From Gymnopus androsaceus JB14 (lineage: Eukaryota > Basidiomycota > Agaricomycetes > Agaricales > Omphalotaceae): DNA of 64,000 bases. Each line of letters opens with the position of its first letter. Position 1 is the first letter of the stretch. The notes beneath the pieces are model-generated. The model saw only the letters and a list, made by a program, of their open reading frames with translations, did not search any database and had not been told where the DNA came from. The stretch is from the NCBI GenBank assembly GCA_009733575.1, contig ML769449.1, forward strand, positions 124,001-188,000, written 5' to 3'. Position numbers and translations under genes: made by a program. Shown in pieces: positions 33,759 through 45,861 of the stretch.

Positions 33759-33999
33759 TGTGTTCAACAATTGTGGTCTCTAAGATCTGATACATTGTCT
33801 TGAGGGAGGTGAGTGGGTGAAAATTAATTCAGATATATACATGAAGAATTGGAACGTTTCTCCAAAGTTGAGAAACACTCTGTTGGTGGTAAGAAGAAGG
33901 AATGGGAAACTCAAGACGTGGGATCACGGCAACGTGACGAAAACGCGGCCTCCTTTTCCCATGGGTCAGGCGTAAGCCTGAACTCATATCCCTTCGGTC
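33759..33999. other. Spacer before duplication unit 2
   Basis: Only short uninformative frames are present. Confidence 0.3.
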
Positions 34000-34453
34000 A
34001 GAGTCGGGGACTGAAATTCTTCCGACTCAATCGAAGTGATTTTCGTTTGAAAGGAAAGACTTCTTCCTGCGATTATTTTCGATCCTCTGCTTCCTCTCCA
34101 ACCTCGATTGCTTGTTCATGTGCCGACTCCGCGTGAAACTGTGCTGTAGACACGTAGGAAACGATCTTTGGCTTTACAAGGGGATGGCCTGTGTTACACT
34201 TGGCGTCTGCAGCTGTGTCTACTGCCGGCTTGGACTTGAACGCCCTTGCAAACCGGGTTTTCTTCGTTTGGGACCCGCAGGACGAACAATAGAAAACCGG
34301 GAATAGCGGTGGATTGAGGCACGCGATGTAGGAAATACGCTGCTATTCTATCGGAGGATCCGTACGTCCACTTAATTCCTTGATACCAAACTAGAATTTA
34401 AACTCACCAGTGACTGGTCTATATCATATTTCACGTTCGTGTAGTGCTCATCC

Positions 34454-35420
34454 ATGGCCAATCTCCTGCGCTGCACGATTTGACCGGTGGTGCTTTTTCG
34501 CTACTTGGCTTCTCTGCATCAGTTAGCACTAGCAATGCAACGGATTCCAACAAGTTGAGCACGCACCGTCTATACCTGGATCCCAGGCGTTACTCAGCTC
34601 CATCTTACATTCTTAAATCTTTAACATCTGTGCAAGCCAGCTGTCGGATTGAAAAGAATAAAAGATGATATCCACGCTCTAAAAGGCATCGTTGCCAGGA
34701 TAGCCCATTTTTCGCATGTCCAGTTAGCACGGTCGCGTCCGCGAGAAAGCTTGAAATGACTGCAGTCGGTCAGACGCTCTTCTCACTCTTCTCCGAATTT
34801 ACCATCTCAGCGCTGTCCGATCAGGCTTAGACTGAGTGTCGAGGATCTTGCAAGGTGAACATGTGAGATGGTGAGTGGGTTATATCTGAATTTTATCTAG
34901 CTGTCTGACCTTCTTTTCCGATATTCAGAAGGCACATCGTCGACATTATCACGCTTCCGAATGGTGCCAAATATGTGGTGGACGCGGTGTTTGCAAACCC
35001 TCTCATCCATATTCTCGCAGTAGAATATCGGCCCACAAGAAACCCGATTCGTCCACGACACATTCCTCAGCTAACAGGGCGCGCGCTCCTCCGAGTCCTC
35101 AACGCAGTTCAACAAAAATTTGGATATACGGTATCAGTATCGCAATTCTTCCGCGTAGGATTGGAACAGCTGCTATTGCTTTTCGAAACTCAAGTTCTTG
35201 CCTCAGAATTTTGAGGTATGAACTGCTGCACATCAAGCTTAGAAAGCTCTCAAGCTGATGCTAGTGAATGGGGAGGGTGAAGAGAAACACGGGTGGAAGA
35301 ACAGAAACAGTGTGCTCTTGTGCGTCTGAAGCGGATAGGGTGGAGGCTTTGAAGGTGTATTTTAGGATAGAGTTGGAGGAGGCATTCGCGGTCGGTTTTT
35401 GGGGAGCTACTGAGTTGTCG
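34454..35420 (+). pseudogene. Arylamine N-acetyltransferase-like, unit 2 copy
   Basis: The remnant is colinear with 22991-24340 but shorter. NGAKYVVDA (about 34963) has lost the following Gly-Gly-Asp-Gly, and the catalytic Cys region is deleted. A short NPIRPRHIPQL segment and the C-terminal part remain in broken frames. It is more decayed than the unit 1 copy and has no predicted function. Confidence 0.55.
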
Positions 35421-36001
35421 GGGTGATATGTGGAGGTAGAGTTATTTAAGGTGAATGTCACCAAGTTGAGACGCCCTATAGAAATTCCTTGGAGATTCAT
35501 AACTGCTCCATGTTAAGTACTGCTCCATGTTAAGTAATGCTCCATGTTAAGTACGTTCTAACCACGTTTTTATTTTATTTTATTTGATTTGATTTCGAAC
35601 ATTTCAGTCTGTGGTCAACGCAATGTTATAGAACCTATGTTAGTTTAAACAATCCGTTGCAAACTTGCATAAATCGTGTCAGGCAAATTTTCAAGGCTCT
35701 TTGGCCGAATCTCGTTTGCGAGTTTGTATTGCAGATGTCATCGCAATTCCCGAAAAGGCATTCCGCGGTCCGAGCTTCCTTCTATCCTTGCATCCGAGCC
35801 CTTCCTTCCTCGCTTCCAAACCCTGCCGTGAGCACTCCCAAAATTATGATGCTCCTAGTCTATGCAAGAGAAGTGAACAAGCTATTGACTCGGAAGCGTT
35901 TTACTTCTTTGAAGGTAGCTGTGCTTGTCTCCGTTCTTGAAGTAACTCCACTGACCAGGATTATAAAAGCGTCTTCCCCCCTCTCTTATCATCACAGTAC
36001 A

Positions 36002-37914
36002 ATGTCGTATCCAGCAAATGGGAAGGATGAGCATTCTGCGCTCATCAGCAATCAAGATATCGAATCAGCCTCAGTACATATCAAACAGGAAGATGTGTTT
36101 GTGGAGGAAAAAGATCTGAAGTGGGTACTTGTTTTGTTTCGAGCCCTTCCCCCGCAATGCACTAGTATTGATGTTGTCGATTCTTAGGAGAGGCCTCAAA
36201 CAACGTCATATTCAGATGATAGCGTTTGCTGGGACCATTGGCACGGTACGTATATCGTGACGTCTATCTGACATTGAAGTAGTCCTAACAAGGAATACTA
36301 GGGACTATTCCTTGGCTCAGGTCTTGCTCTCACAACTGGTGGTCCAGTAGGAGCCTTCCTCGGCTACCTCTTCACCGGCATTCTGGTATCTGGAGTCGTT
36401 ATCTCAATCGCGGAGATGACTGCACTCGTACCACTAACTGGAAGTGCCATTCGTCAATCAGAATACTTTGTCGATCCAGCGTTATCGTTTGCACAAGGAT
36501 GGAACGGTATATATACTGCTTGTGTCGGCTTTCCCGCTGAGATCACTGCCGGCGCCATACTGGTGGATTTTTGGACCACATCCGTTAGCAATGGGGTTTG
36601 GATAACCATTCTCGCGTTTCTTGTAATTTCAGTCAATATGCTTCCTATACGAGTCTATGGGGAGTTGGAATTTGGGTTTTCGATGCTTAAGATTCTTTTG
36701 ATAGTGGGTTTAGTTATCATGGTACGTTTTCTGGAACCACTTTCCAATACATGTGCTTATTATCTTTCAGGGATTATGTATAGATCTCGGTGGTGTCTCT
36801 GGTCAGCCTCGTCTTGGTTTCCAATATTGGAGGAACCCTGTAAGAACTACCTATGCTTCTTTATTGTCGAGACTGACTCATCCCACAGGGCCCATTCGTA
36901 CAATATCTTGGAATTCCTGGTACCCTCGGACGTTTCCTGGGATTTTGGAAAACCTTCTCCAGCGCTGCTTATGCTTACTCCGGCGTAGAGGGTATCGCGG
37001 CAGCAGCATCTGAAACTCAGAATCCCCGTCGAAACATCCCAAAGGCTGCGAAACGAATCTTTTGGAGGGTTCTTCTCTTTTATGTGATTACCATCTTCAT
37101 CGTGACGTTGATCGTTCCCTCCAATTCCAAGGACTTGCTGAGGGCTACAGGGAACGCCGCGCAATCTCCATTCGTTATTGCGGCCACTCTCGCTGGTATA
37201 AAAGTGGTTCCTCATATAATGAATGCAGTAGTCCTCACATCTGCTTGGTCTGCTTTAAACTCTGGCATGCTTGTAAGCTCTCCCATCGTACTTGGTAGCG
37301 GATATTGTTAACGGTTCGCGTCTAGGGAGCCTCCCGAGTGTTGTACGGTTTAGCGAGTGAAGGCCATGCACCCCGGTTCTTCCTCAAAACCAATCGTTTT
37401 GGCATTCCCTACTTGTGCGTAGCGTTCATCGGGTCCTTTATGGCTCTCGCGTACATGACTCTTTCGACCAACGCCAGCACCGTCTTTACCTGGTTCCAAG
37501 ACATGTCATCCACCGCCACTCTTGTAAACTGGAGTATCATCTGCTTGGTGTACCTTCGCTTCTATTATGGATGTAAGCATCAGGGTATCGATAGAAAAGA
37601 ACTACCTTGGGCTGGTCCGTTTCAGCCCTACGCCGCCTGGGTGGCACTGTTTGGGTTCATCTTGATCCTTTTAACAGGAGGATTCTCAGGTATTCATTCA
37701 TGGGCAATGGAGCACGGAGACATTCGTCGCGGCGTACTTCGACATTCCGCTTATCTTTGCGATATATTTCGGGTACAAGTTGGTAAAGAGGACGAAGATT
37801 GTGAGCTATGAGGAGATGCCGATTAGGTATTACATGGAGATTGCCAGACAAAATCCCGAGCCTCCAGAGAAGCCTTTGAAGGGATGGAAGCGCCTTGCGA
37901 TTCTGTGGTCTTAA
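36002..37914 (+). pseudogene. APC amino-acid permease, unit 2 copy with C-terminal frameshift
   Basis: The exon plan is the same as at 25587: 36002-36120, 36188-36245, 36302-36721, 36771-36839, 36889-37272, then 37326 onward. The protein is very close to its paralogue (MSYPANGKDEHSALISNQDI at the N-terminus, identical GTIGTGLFLGSG). One extra base at 37688-37690 (TCTCAGGTATT against TCTCGGTATT in unit 1) shifts the last exon. The frame ends at 37811 after about 40 unrelated residues instead of at 37914, removing the last membrane segment and the cytosolic tail. Splice sites are intact, so it may be transcribed. Recent pseudogene, truncated variant or sequencing error are all possible. Confidence 0.82.
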
Positions 37915-38364
37915 ACTTGTGGGATAGTGTACAGTCAGTATACACTGTAGCTTCCCCTTCCCCTTCTCCTTTCTCGGATCCAGTTTTAACGCCCTTCATC
38001 CACCTATTTATTGCAATTCCAAAACCATACGTATGCCTCAGTTCGTGGCACAGACAATCCTTTCATTACTTTTAATAATTAAATGCTTTCGCGCCTGATG
38101 TCCTGGCTACCTAAGTAGCCTACTTTCCTTGAACGTTCCAAATCCAAAGAAGCTGCTCAACATGCAATAATTACTGTAAGGGACGTTTCTGAGAGAAGAT
38201 TATCGAAAGATACGACTACTTATTTATATCCAGGACGGTAAAGTGCATCGATACACCTAGCATTTTGAGCAGCTTTGAATTCACCATACATCTACCCTTG
38301 TGGCTTGAGCTCAAAAGCTCAGCTGGTCGTGTTCCTAGCAGAATTGAGTTTGCATCGCCGAAAT

Positions 38365-40040
38365 TTAAGGAAACAACATACCCTGCCACATGATGGCAAC
38401 CCTCATCCCATCCTTCTCAACACAGTCCAAGGCATCATAAGCTCTCGCAATATTTCTCCTAGATCGAAAGAGAATCGTAAAAGATCGCAGACGGTCGATA
38501 TTAGGACATGGTGTCCACCGAGATTTAACCATTTCCACGACCGCTTCATCTTTGAATGACGTTGCTCCCAAGTTCAGACAAAGGTGTCGCAACGCTGGAA
38601 CTAGAGCGACACTGGGACTACTTTGCTGTTGTACATGGAGAATGTCTATGAATTGTGATGTGATAGGACTGAATTCACATGGAATATCGATATCGATTAT
38701 GGTGAGATCCTGTAAAGTGGGGATGAGACCGAGGAGGTAGAGGAGGTTCGAGTCAGAGAGTGGTAGACTCTCCATGGAAAGGGTGGTCAATACGAAAGAA
38801 GATCTTCTGAAAAATTCCATGAACGTGTCAAAGTCGGCCCATAAACCGTGTACGGTTGAGATTTCTACAGATTTTACCGGCTTCAGATGAATAGCCTTTA
38901 GAGCAGGGCATGTGAGGAAACGATATATGGCGTGCGGATGGTCCAAATCGGGTGCGAAGGAGCGTACAGTTAATACCTCAACTTTCGAACAAGCTATGGG
39001 GGACATGGAATCGGATTCAGGATTGAACGGGTGCATACCATCCACGAAATCTCCGATATCAAGAGAGGTAATAGAGGTACTCTTGTTGAGCTCCCCGTCT
39101 CCTCCATGAACCTTCTGTCTGCATCGATCTTGATATGCGACAGCTGGGTCCAAGGAAATGTGGGAGGCATAGGAAGGATGTCACAATCACCTTCAAAACT
39201 CATAAGGACGGGCAGGCTGTGAGCAAAGACATTCACATCCTCATCCGATATTCCCCTTGGAAGCGCCAGTTCAACCAGTTGAGGGAACTCGTGGAGATCG
39301 TCCAGGGAGATGCCACAACTGGTTAACAGATGTTTAATCCCCCAATATTTAGTCTGAAAAGAGAATCTACGCCAGCGAGGATACTGGCTAACCAAGATAG
39401 ACAATGGACGACATTTGGGCATATTAGACAACTCGGTATGGGACTGCCTGGCTAGGCTGATATTCACAGTAAGCGGCAATTGCTGAGAGCGACTGATGAG
39501 GTTTTCAAATGTTTTCGAACAGTAGCTGTGTCGTTGCGATGATTCTTCAACACAGTCCAGGTCGTGATATTCCACGGATATCCTGGACCAAATGTTCGGA
39601 AATGCTAGTCCAATCCTCCGCCAACGCGAACAGACATTGCTGACAGCAAATGCAGGGATATCTCTGGCACTCGGTGGTTCCACGCGTGTTGTGGAATTGA
39701 ATTCAAAGTGATTCGTCTCGCAACAATCATCGAAGATGAGTCGCAAGATTTCATCCGGAACCGTTCGGATTGGAGAGAGTAGAGCCTGAGCCTGAAGCAT
39801 GATCTCTCGAAGACGATCCCGCTGTTGAGCCAAAAAAGACCTACGAGAATCAAGTGTATAAATCTCCTTCTCGTATTCCTCCAGGTCCTGTTGCGCATTG
39901 TGGAGAATCGAGGCGACCTCATCAGGTTCGGGGACTGAAGCAGGTCCTGATTCCCAGCGTAATTTTTCGAGAATGAACAAGTTGTCCACGATTTTTGGAG
40001 GCACGACGAGGCTTCTATTGCAGTTTGAGCAGAGCTGCAT
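38365..40040 (-). pseudogene. F-box protein with one frame slip (pseudogene or assembly error)
   Basis: The start ATG is at 40040. The N-terminus has CSNCNRS, then an acidic coiled-coil-like stretch (about 42-84), then the F-box SPIRTVPDEILRLIF (about 89-103) and CSRWRRIGLAFPNIWS, the layout common in expanded basidiomycete F-box families. The C-terminal half resembles a leucine-rich repeat solenoid (LPLSDSNLLYLLGLIPTLQDL). F-box proteins join substrates to SCF ubiquitin ligases. The frame changes by one base at the CCCC run 39093-39096; adding one base there would join the 348-residue frame to the downstream frame ending at 38365. No introns are needed. It is convergent with the unit 2 permease. 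Confidence 0.8.
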
Positions 40041-40298
40041 GTTTCAGATCAAGCACGCGTCAATTCAAATTTCAGATGACGGTGCCATAATTTAGGCGCC
40101 TAACTTTAGCGCCTGGCCTTACCCACTTTTCTTCTTCGTCTGAAATACTAACTCAACGGGCGAAGCTCTCTCACACACCTCAATCCTAATAGCTGGAATA
40201 GATCTAAATGGAGGAATATGATTTCAAGGTTGGCCAATTCGAAGCGGTCATAATGAACGTTTGATCATCCACAAAAAAACGGAAATCGAACTACAGTG

Positions 40299-40376
40299 CA
40301 TTCCGACGCGGAGAATCGAACCCACGACTATCGACTCAATTGGGGGGATTTGATAGGCTATACTTAGCTGGAATAG
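40299..40376 (-). tRNA. Degenerate tRNA-like sequence
   Basis: The minus strand carries GGGTTCGATTCTCCGCG, close to a tRNA T-arm and B box. An A-box-like CAGCTAAGTATAG lies about 45 bases upstream, with outer ATTCC/GGAAT pairing over 78 bases. The T-stem is imperfect and no good anticodon arm forms, so it is at best a tRNA relic or SINE head. Confidence 0.3.
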
Positions 40377-42365
40377 ATCCAAGTGGAGGAGGAGGATCAG
40401 GAGAGTATTGGGATTTCGAGTTGACGAACGAAGAAGAGGATGACATGATTCGCAACGTTATCGTTTGCTCGAGTATCCGAGTATCTCCTCATCGAATACA
40501 ACAACAGTCGCACACTTCCTCCTTCACTACTATATGCCTAGTCCCTCCCTTCTGGTACACTCCGGATGTCCGTTTCTCATCCTAAATGCCTCTCATCCTG
40601 CGTCAGCATCCGTCGATATCCGAGTCCAACATTTGCACCTCTACCTCCTGTTGCTTCGACGACGACGATTTTTCGACGCTCGTATACCGGGGTAGCGATC
40701 GTTCACTCTTGGCATGGTATTGGCCAATGGTTAGCGCTGCTAATGCTGCTGCTAGTCGATCGTGGAGAGATTTTGCTTTGTTGACGGGGCATTCGTAAGT
40801 GTCATTTTTCACTCTTCCTTCGCGAACCAAAACTCTAATTAATATCGACATCGACAGACCCAACTATCTCTCCCCGCTTTACATCTGACGTCGTCTGATT
40901 CATCCCATTCCAGTTTCTACGCTAGCGTTACAGCGCCTTGTTCTAATCCACGGTTTATCCTCCTCGAAATCGCCTGCGGCTTTACTTCCTGCACCTCCGA
41001 GTGGATTATCGTAATTGGTAGTGCGAAGGTTTCATTCTCCTTCCTACACCCAGCTCCACGTCGCCAAAAGGCCCATTCTACGGCTCTACCCTTCTGCGCC
41101 TCCGAGTCCGTCTACCATCTCGCATGGCTGTGGGGGACTTTGGGCGTATGTGAGAGCTGGTTGTTTTGTTGGTGGCGTTTGCTAATGGGAGGAGGTCACG
41201 CGTGCGGGAGGGTAGCATCGAGAGTAGAGAATGGATCCTGTCGGGGTAGTCTCTGGGAACCTTGGGGCACCGAGGACATCGCCGGCGCCAGCGCTTTCTC
41301 CTCCGACGCTGCGAATGTAAATGGCCAAGTGCCAGCGCTGATATTCCGCGCGGGTTCGGGTGCTGGTTCTACCAAAACGACTGCAACTGCGACAATAACC
41401 ACCATTATATCCTATTCCAACTGTGCAATCGTCGGAACAGCTGGAGGACCAAGTCTCTTGGCTTAGAGTAGGAAGCACAGGTGCAGTGCAACTCAGTCCC
41501 AATCAATGGCTCTGGCACTACCCTTCCTTAAATCGCACTTCTGAGTCTGTATGTTTGTGGGAAGTAGAAAGGAGAAGGAGGCACCAAGATTGAGGAGGAT
41601 GGAAAGGCCTACAAAAACTTCGATGCGATGTCGAACAAGGATCGAAGGAGTATTAACGACGGAATCGCCGGAGCAGGATCACCAGCGCAGGTAATGGAGG
41701 AAGTAAAGGAGATCAAGGAAGATCAATGATTCGGAAGACCTTTCTGCTGGCGACAAAGCGTGTGCAAGCACCGTGGTAATGAACCCACTAGATCATGTAC
41801 TGAAACACAATTCGTCTGGAATGAGATACTTGTGAGCACTCCGCTCGTTTGACAGCCACGAAAGCTGGTTCAGGCTAACTACCACCTTTGGAATTCAAAA
41901 AGGTAAACGAAACCTGTAAAAAGAAGCCATGTAAAAGTCCGTATGCCTTTTCAAGGCAGGGAATCGAACCCTGACTATTTATTTTGTCGTTCGAAGAATT
42001 ATTGTTAACCACTAAACCATATTGGAATGAATGATGAACGCATGCGACTGGAGGGAAGGAGGTCTATGTGGAAGACTTCGCTGCTGCCACAGCACCAGCC
42101 CCAAAGGAATCAAGATCGACGGTGGAAGATGTCAGAATCAATGACGGCAAATTTTTCAAAGAGCTAAATAAATACAATGAATGTGTAATTGTTCAATTCA
42201 CTGTAGTGAAACACGAGCTATGAGCATTATTTGACAGCGGGGAAGCCTGGTTCAGCTACTTAAGGATCAGAGAGAACCCTAATGAGTATTGGGCCAACTT
42301 CTAAAGCGGGCTGCTCAGGAAGCTAATGACAGCACTCAAATAGCTATGAGGAGTCATGAGTATCA
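40377..42365. other. Unrecognised coding-like fragments
   Basis: Several plus-strand stretches look like exons without a recognised family. Examples are an acidic segment around 40393-40440 (YWDFELTNEEEDD) and 40640-40796 (ending WRDFALLTGHS before a GTAAGT). Around 41590-41730 the sequence reads GKAYKNFDAMSNKDRRSIND and stops. These do not join into one frame and may be remains of a decayed gene. Confidence 0.3.
41950..42027 (-). tRNA. tRNA-Glu-like pseudogene or SINE head
   Basis: The minus strand reads TCCAATATGGTTTAGTGGTT, matching the 5' end and A box of fungal tRNA-Glu. Farther on, CAGGGTTCGATTCCCTG is a perfect five-pair T-arm with B box. The anticodon stem and the 3' acceptor strand do not pair, so the gene is not functional as written. 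Confidence 0.4.
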
Positions 42366-43492
42366 TCAGCAGCATATAAATGAGAGCACTGACTGTGCCG
42401 GGGCTTCAAACTGAGTTAAATGGGTGCTTTCTATGATTTCAACCCATTTGATCTTAGGGATCTCCCTGAACCATGGCGAATATGCGTTCTCCTGAACTGT
42501 ATCAAAGGGGGAAGATATTAGCAGGGTGGGCACCTGAATGTTGTGTAGGATTTCAACAATAGACCAATCCTTCAGATTGCCGACAACGGTGAAAACATAC
42601 GGCCCTAACCTATAAAAAGTACAAGAGCGGTCAAGCACGCATGGCATGGAGGATCCACAGCACAGTTGAGACTCACATTGCATTACCAACAGCTGGACAA
42701 GCATCACTGGCAGCAAAAGACGCCATCAGCTCCTGCGGCCATGGGTCCATGTTGCAGAGATGCTTCTTCCGAAAATCCCCAACAACTCGCTGATAATCAG
42801 GTGCGTTTAGTGTGCCTTCAGCTTCACAACGGTGCACAATGGCCTTATCTTCTTCACTGAATGAGTCCAGCAGATTATTGAGTCCAATGTAAAATTGGGG
42901 TGTAGATGCAGGAGCATTTGCAATAATGAGATGCTTTAGACCTTTGGGCTGCCTAGCAGCAGCAAAATTTCCAGCGAGCATTCCTATTTGACCTGTTAGG
43001 AACTAGGCAAAAACGAATCAAAGGCAACGAACCTCCCCAAGAATTACCCAAGAGATCATAGTCATTAGATATGCCGAGATGCTGAACAAGATTTTCTAGC
43101 TCGTCCATGAAGAGGTCTACTGTCCAAAAGGATGGGTGTGCATCATCGACATGGGAAGAATTCCCATTGCCGAGTTGGTCGTATAGAATCACGGGAATCC
43201 TGGTACAGAGTGAGTGAAATCCGATACACTGTACAGCGTAGTAACTATATATGTAGGAGTCACGAACCCTGCTAATTCAAAGAGTTTCGTGTTTGGTCTG
43301 CGATAAAACTTAGAACTGAGAATCGAAAGGTCAGGTAGATACTTACAGCATGTAATCATGCGTCATCCCTGGACCCCCATGTACTGCTACCAGAGGACGA
43401 TTCTTGGACTCTCGGATTTGACCGGTAATGGTGTACCAAGTCTCGTAGGTCTTGTCATTAACAGTAAATGCTGCTTTTCCAGTGGTGGTCAT
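42366..43492 (-). CDS. Proline iminopeptidase-like alpha/beta hydrolase (peptidase S33)
   Basis: Four exons (43492-43347, 43199-43033, 42983-42677, 42609-42366) join in frame to 287 residues. HGGPG (38-42) is the oxyanion-hole motif of S33 peptidases. LYDQLGNGNS follows. GNSWG holds the nucleophile Ser102. PFDTVQ holds the probable acidic residue (Asp243), and ESTHLTQFEAP holds the catalytic His270. The family cleaves N-terminal proline or hydrolyses amino-acid amides in the cytosol; no signal peptide is present. The C-terminus (VLSFICC) is slightly short for the family, but all catalytic motifs are present and no stop interrupts the joined frame. Confidence 0.85.
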
Positions 43493-45730
43493 TGGTTTGG
43501 AATGGTCAGACTCACGCCGCAATCTTAAAGCAGTTTATCAATCACAACTTTGCACAAGTTCAATGATATACGTGGCGTATACAGAAGCATCTGATCATTC
43601 TACAAGATTTTTCTCTGGCCTTTAAACGACCCGAGGATAAGTGATAATGCGCCACGCACCGTGTCACAAGGTCGAATGTCCTATCCCAAGTGATTGCTTC
43701 CTCAGGCTCGTCCTTGAGTTGCGATGTTGAACCGGGCAGAGAGGCCATGCAAGTCAGAGGAGATCAAGTTGAGACTTGAGATGCTGACTCGTGAGAGTCG
43801 ATGAGTGCAGCCCGCCCGGACAAGCGCCGGTTGTCATCTTATACAACAACCACGACGCGTCGTCGTTCGTTGCCTCGTATATAACCTCCGCGCACCACAG
43901 CTAAATTATATTCGGACGACGAGGAGAAGAGGTTGGGCCTATATTTAGGATGAGAATGAGAAATTGCGCAGGATAAAAACGAAGGAAATTCAAGGAATGG
44001 ACCGGTACGACGTAAAGGACATAATCCATTTTATTGGGTAGCGAGATGACATCTAATTCAAACAAATTCGCAGTGGCGCTCATTGCATGTGAGTGGTACT
44101 AATTTAGTACCATAGCTTTGTTATTGTGTGTACTGACTGTTATGTTCTTCATCCCTTTCCTTATTCCTTCGCCTTCTGATTCTTCAGTGGCTCTCCTCGA
44201 ATTACCTTTTTCAGAAACTTCGAGACTCCCTTCCTTTCCAAACGATCCCAGCCTAACGGTCCCAAAGAGCGCAATCGATGGAGGCTCGCAGGGGCCATGA
44301 GCAGGGTAGACACGAACCGCGCGAATGGACGAATATGGCGTACTAAAGTCTAGCTGACTCACCAGGATTGTAGAAAGGAGTCCACATCCGTGTGCTTTTG
44401 GAATCGGAATCACATCGTCTTCATCCTCTCCTCCGTCTTCCGAATCTTCCTCTCGACTTCCTCCGTGCTCCTTCACTACTACCATATCCTACTCCGCGGA
44501 CCCGGAAACAAACATCGTCGACCTTGACCCTCCGATACCGCTACCGCTATATCCAATCGTGAACAGGAGTGGAATCAGGTGTTGAAGAGGAACTCAAATA
44601 TTTGTGGCGATGGTATTTGGAGGATAGGATAGGAGTTTGTGCCTTCTCCTTACTCTATCTCATTGTCGTCGATTGGCATAGGAGTGAGAGTTTATCCATC
44701 TCTACACCAAGGGGAGATGGTCATGGGCGTCGAGCAGAGCAGAGCAGAGAAAGAGGCGACAGCGGCACCAGACGCTATGTCTGTCCCGGCTGTTTCCTCT
44801 CGTCAGCGTCTTCCGTGGATTTGCCAGATAAATGGAAAACTTTAGAGTGGAGAAACGGTTCACTCCGCCTACGGGTACGGGTGTGAGGAAGGATTGGGGT
44901 ACGACAAAGTGAGCGAGCGAGCGAGTAAGGAGGAAAAGACGCTACCTCGAAATCAAAAAACCAAAGCTCCCTATCGCTCTTTCCCACCCCAGCCCTCTCC
45001 TCAACAACGGTTCACCCACTTGCATCCCTACCCTTGTACTCAAAAATCCCCTCAGGCCTCGTTTCCTTATCTAATTTACAATTCAATGCCGAAGAATCCA
45101 TCCAAATTAAGAGATGAGGGGAGGAGGTGGTTAGAAATGTTGGGATGTTTGTGGACGATCGATGACTTTTGGGAGGGAGGTTCCGTCGTTACATGGGAAG
45201 AAGGAGAATATAAATCTACGATGAATCCTTCGAAGGTCGCCGTCACTGTGGTCTGCGGCTTTACCTTCATCCACGCAGTCCCACTACTTGAAAATGATGG
45301 ATGTGGAGATCAACCAGGACCAAATGAGAGCGATACTGATACCATTCCACTGCCTACGCTTGGCCCTTGCCAGTAAGCAATGTCAGCGGGAAGATTAGCT
45401 GAGGAGGCAACAAAGGCCCGAGGTATATAGGAGGGCGCGGGAGAGTGTGGAAGATGGAATCAAGCAGGGAGGTTGGAAGTTGGAGGATGTGGAAGTGCAG
45501 AGGTGCAGAAGGGAATTGACAGAGGTACGAGGGGTTGCTGCGAGAGCGGTTTGGTTGAGTTCCTTTTCATCGGCATATTTTTCGGTCTGGGTTCGGTGTC
45601 ATCAGCTAGGATGCTCAGTGTTTGGGTTTGGGCCTTTTCTTCAACTGGATTTTCTTTCTTTAGCTTCAGTTTCGGTTTAGGTCCTTAATGGACTTATGTC
45701 AAATGTCCCTTCCTTCCTTCTGTTCAGTTC
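43493..45730. other. Unrecognised region with possible gene fragments
   Basis: No family is recognised. An acidic minus-strand stretch begins at ATG 44485 (GGEDEDDVIPIPKAHGCG) and reaches a plausible GTGAGT donor near 44363. A plus-strand frame at 44894-45376 encodes 160 residues including RRWLEMLGCLWTIDDFWEGG. Composition is GC-richer than the repeats around it, suggesting host sequence, but exon joins cannot be decided. Confidence 0.3.
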
Positions 45731-45732
45731 CT

Positions 45733-45861
45733 ATGGAAAGCCGGAAGGCCTCGCTCACTTTGACAGTTCCGTTGATGGCAGCTGTCAAGGACCCGGAAAA
45801 CCTCTAATCACATAATATTTTTCTTCATTCAGCGCCTCTCACAATTGCAGTTCGGCAAGGT
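45733..45861 (+). repeat. Dispersed repeat, relative at 9584-9699
   Basis: This is the plus-strand counterpart of the 9584-9699 repeat, sharing TTGACAGTTCCGTTGATGGC and the A/T-rich tail. Its head TATGGAAAGCCGGAAGGCCT is also present near 1934 and inverted near 48815-48834. Confidence 0.55.

Larger units (their letters stand above)
34000..38122 (+). repeat. Segmental duplication, unit 2
   Basis: This unit is in the same orientation as 22700-27748 and has the same gene order (broken NAT-like gene, then permease). It is about 0.9 kb shorter, partly because it lacks the 626-bp Tc1-like insertion and partly from deletions in the NAT-like part. It carries its own small triplication of CTCCATGTTAAGTA-like words at about 35503-35553. 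Confidence 0.82.

Noticed and set aside
44894..45376. 160-residue plus-strand frame as a confident gene
   Set aside because: No domain, no conserved splice signals, and proline/serine-rich low-complexity sequence at the start; kept only as an unrecognised fragment.
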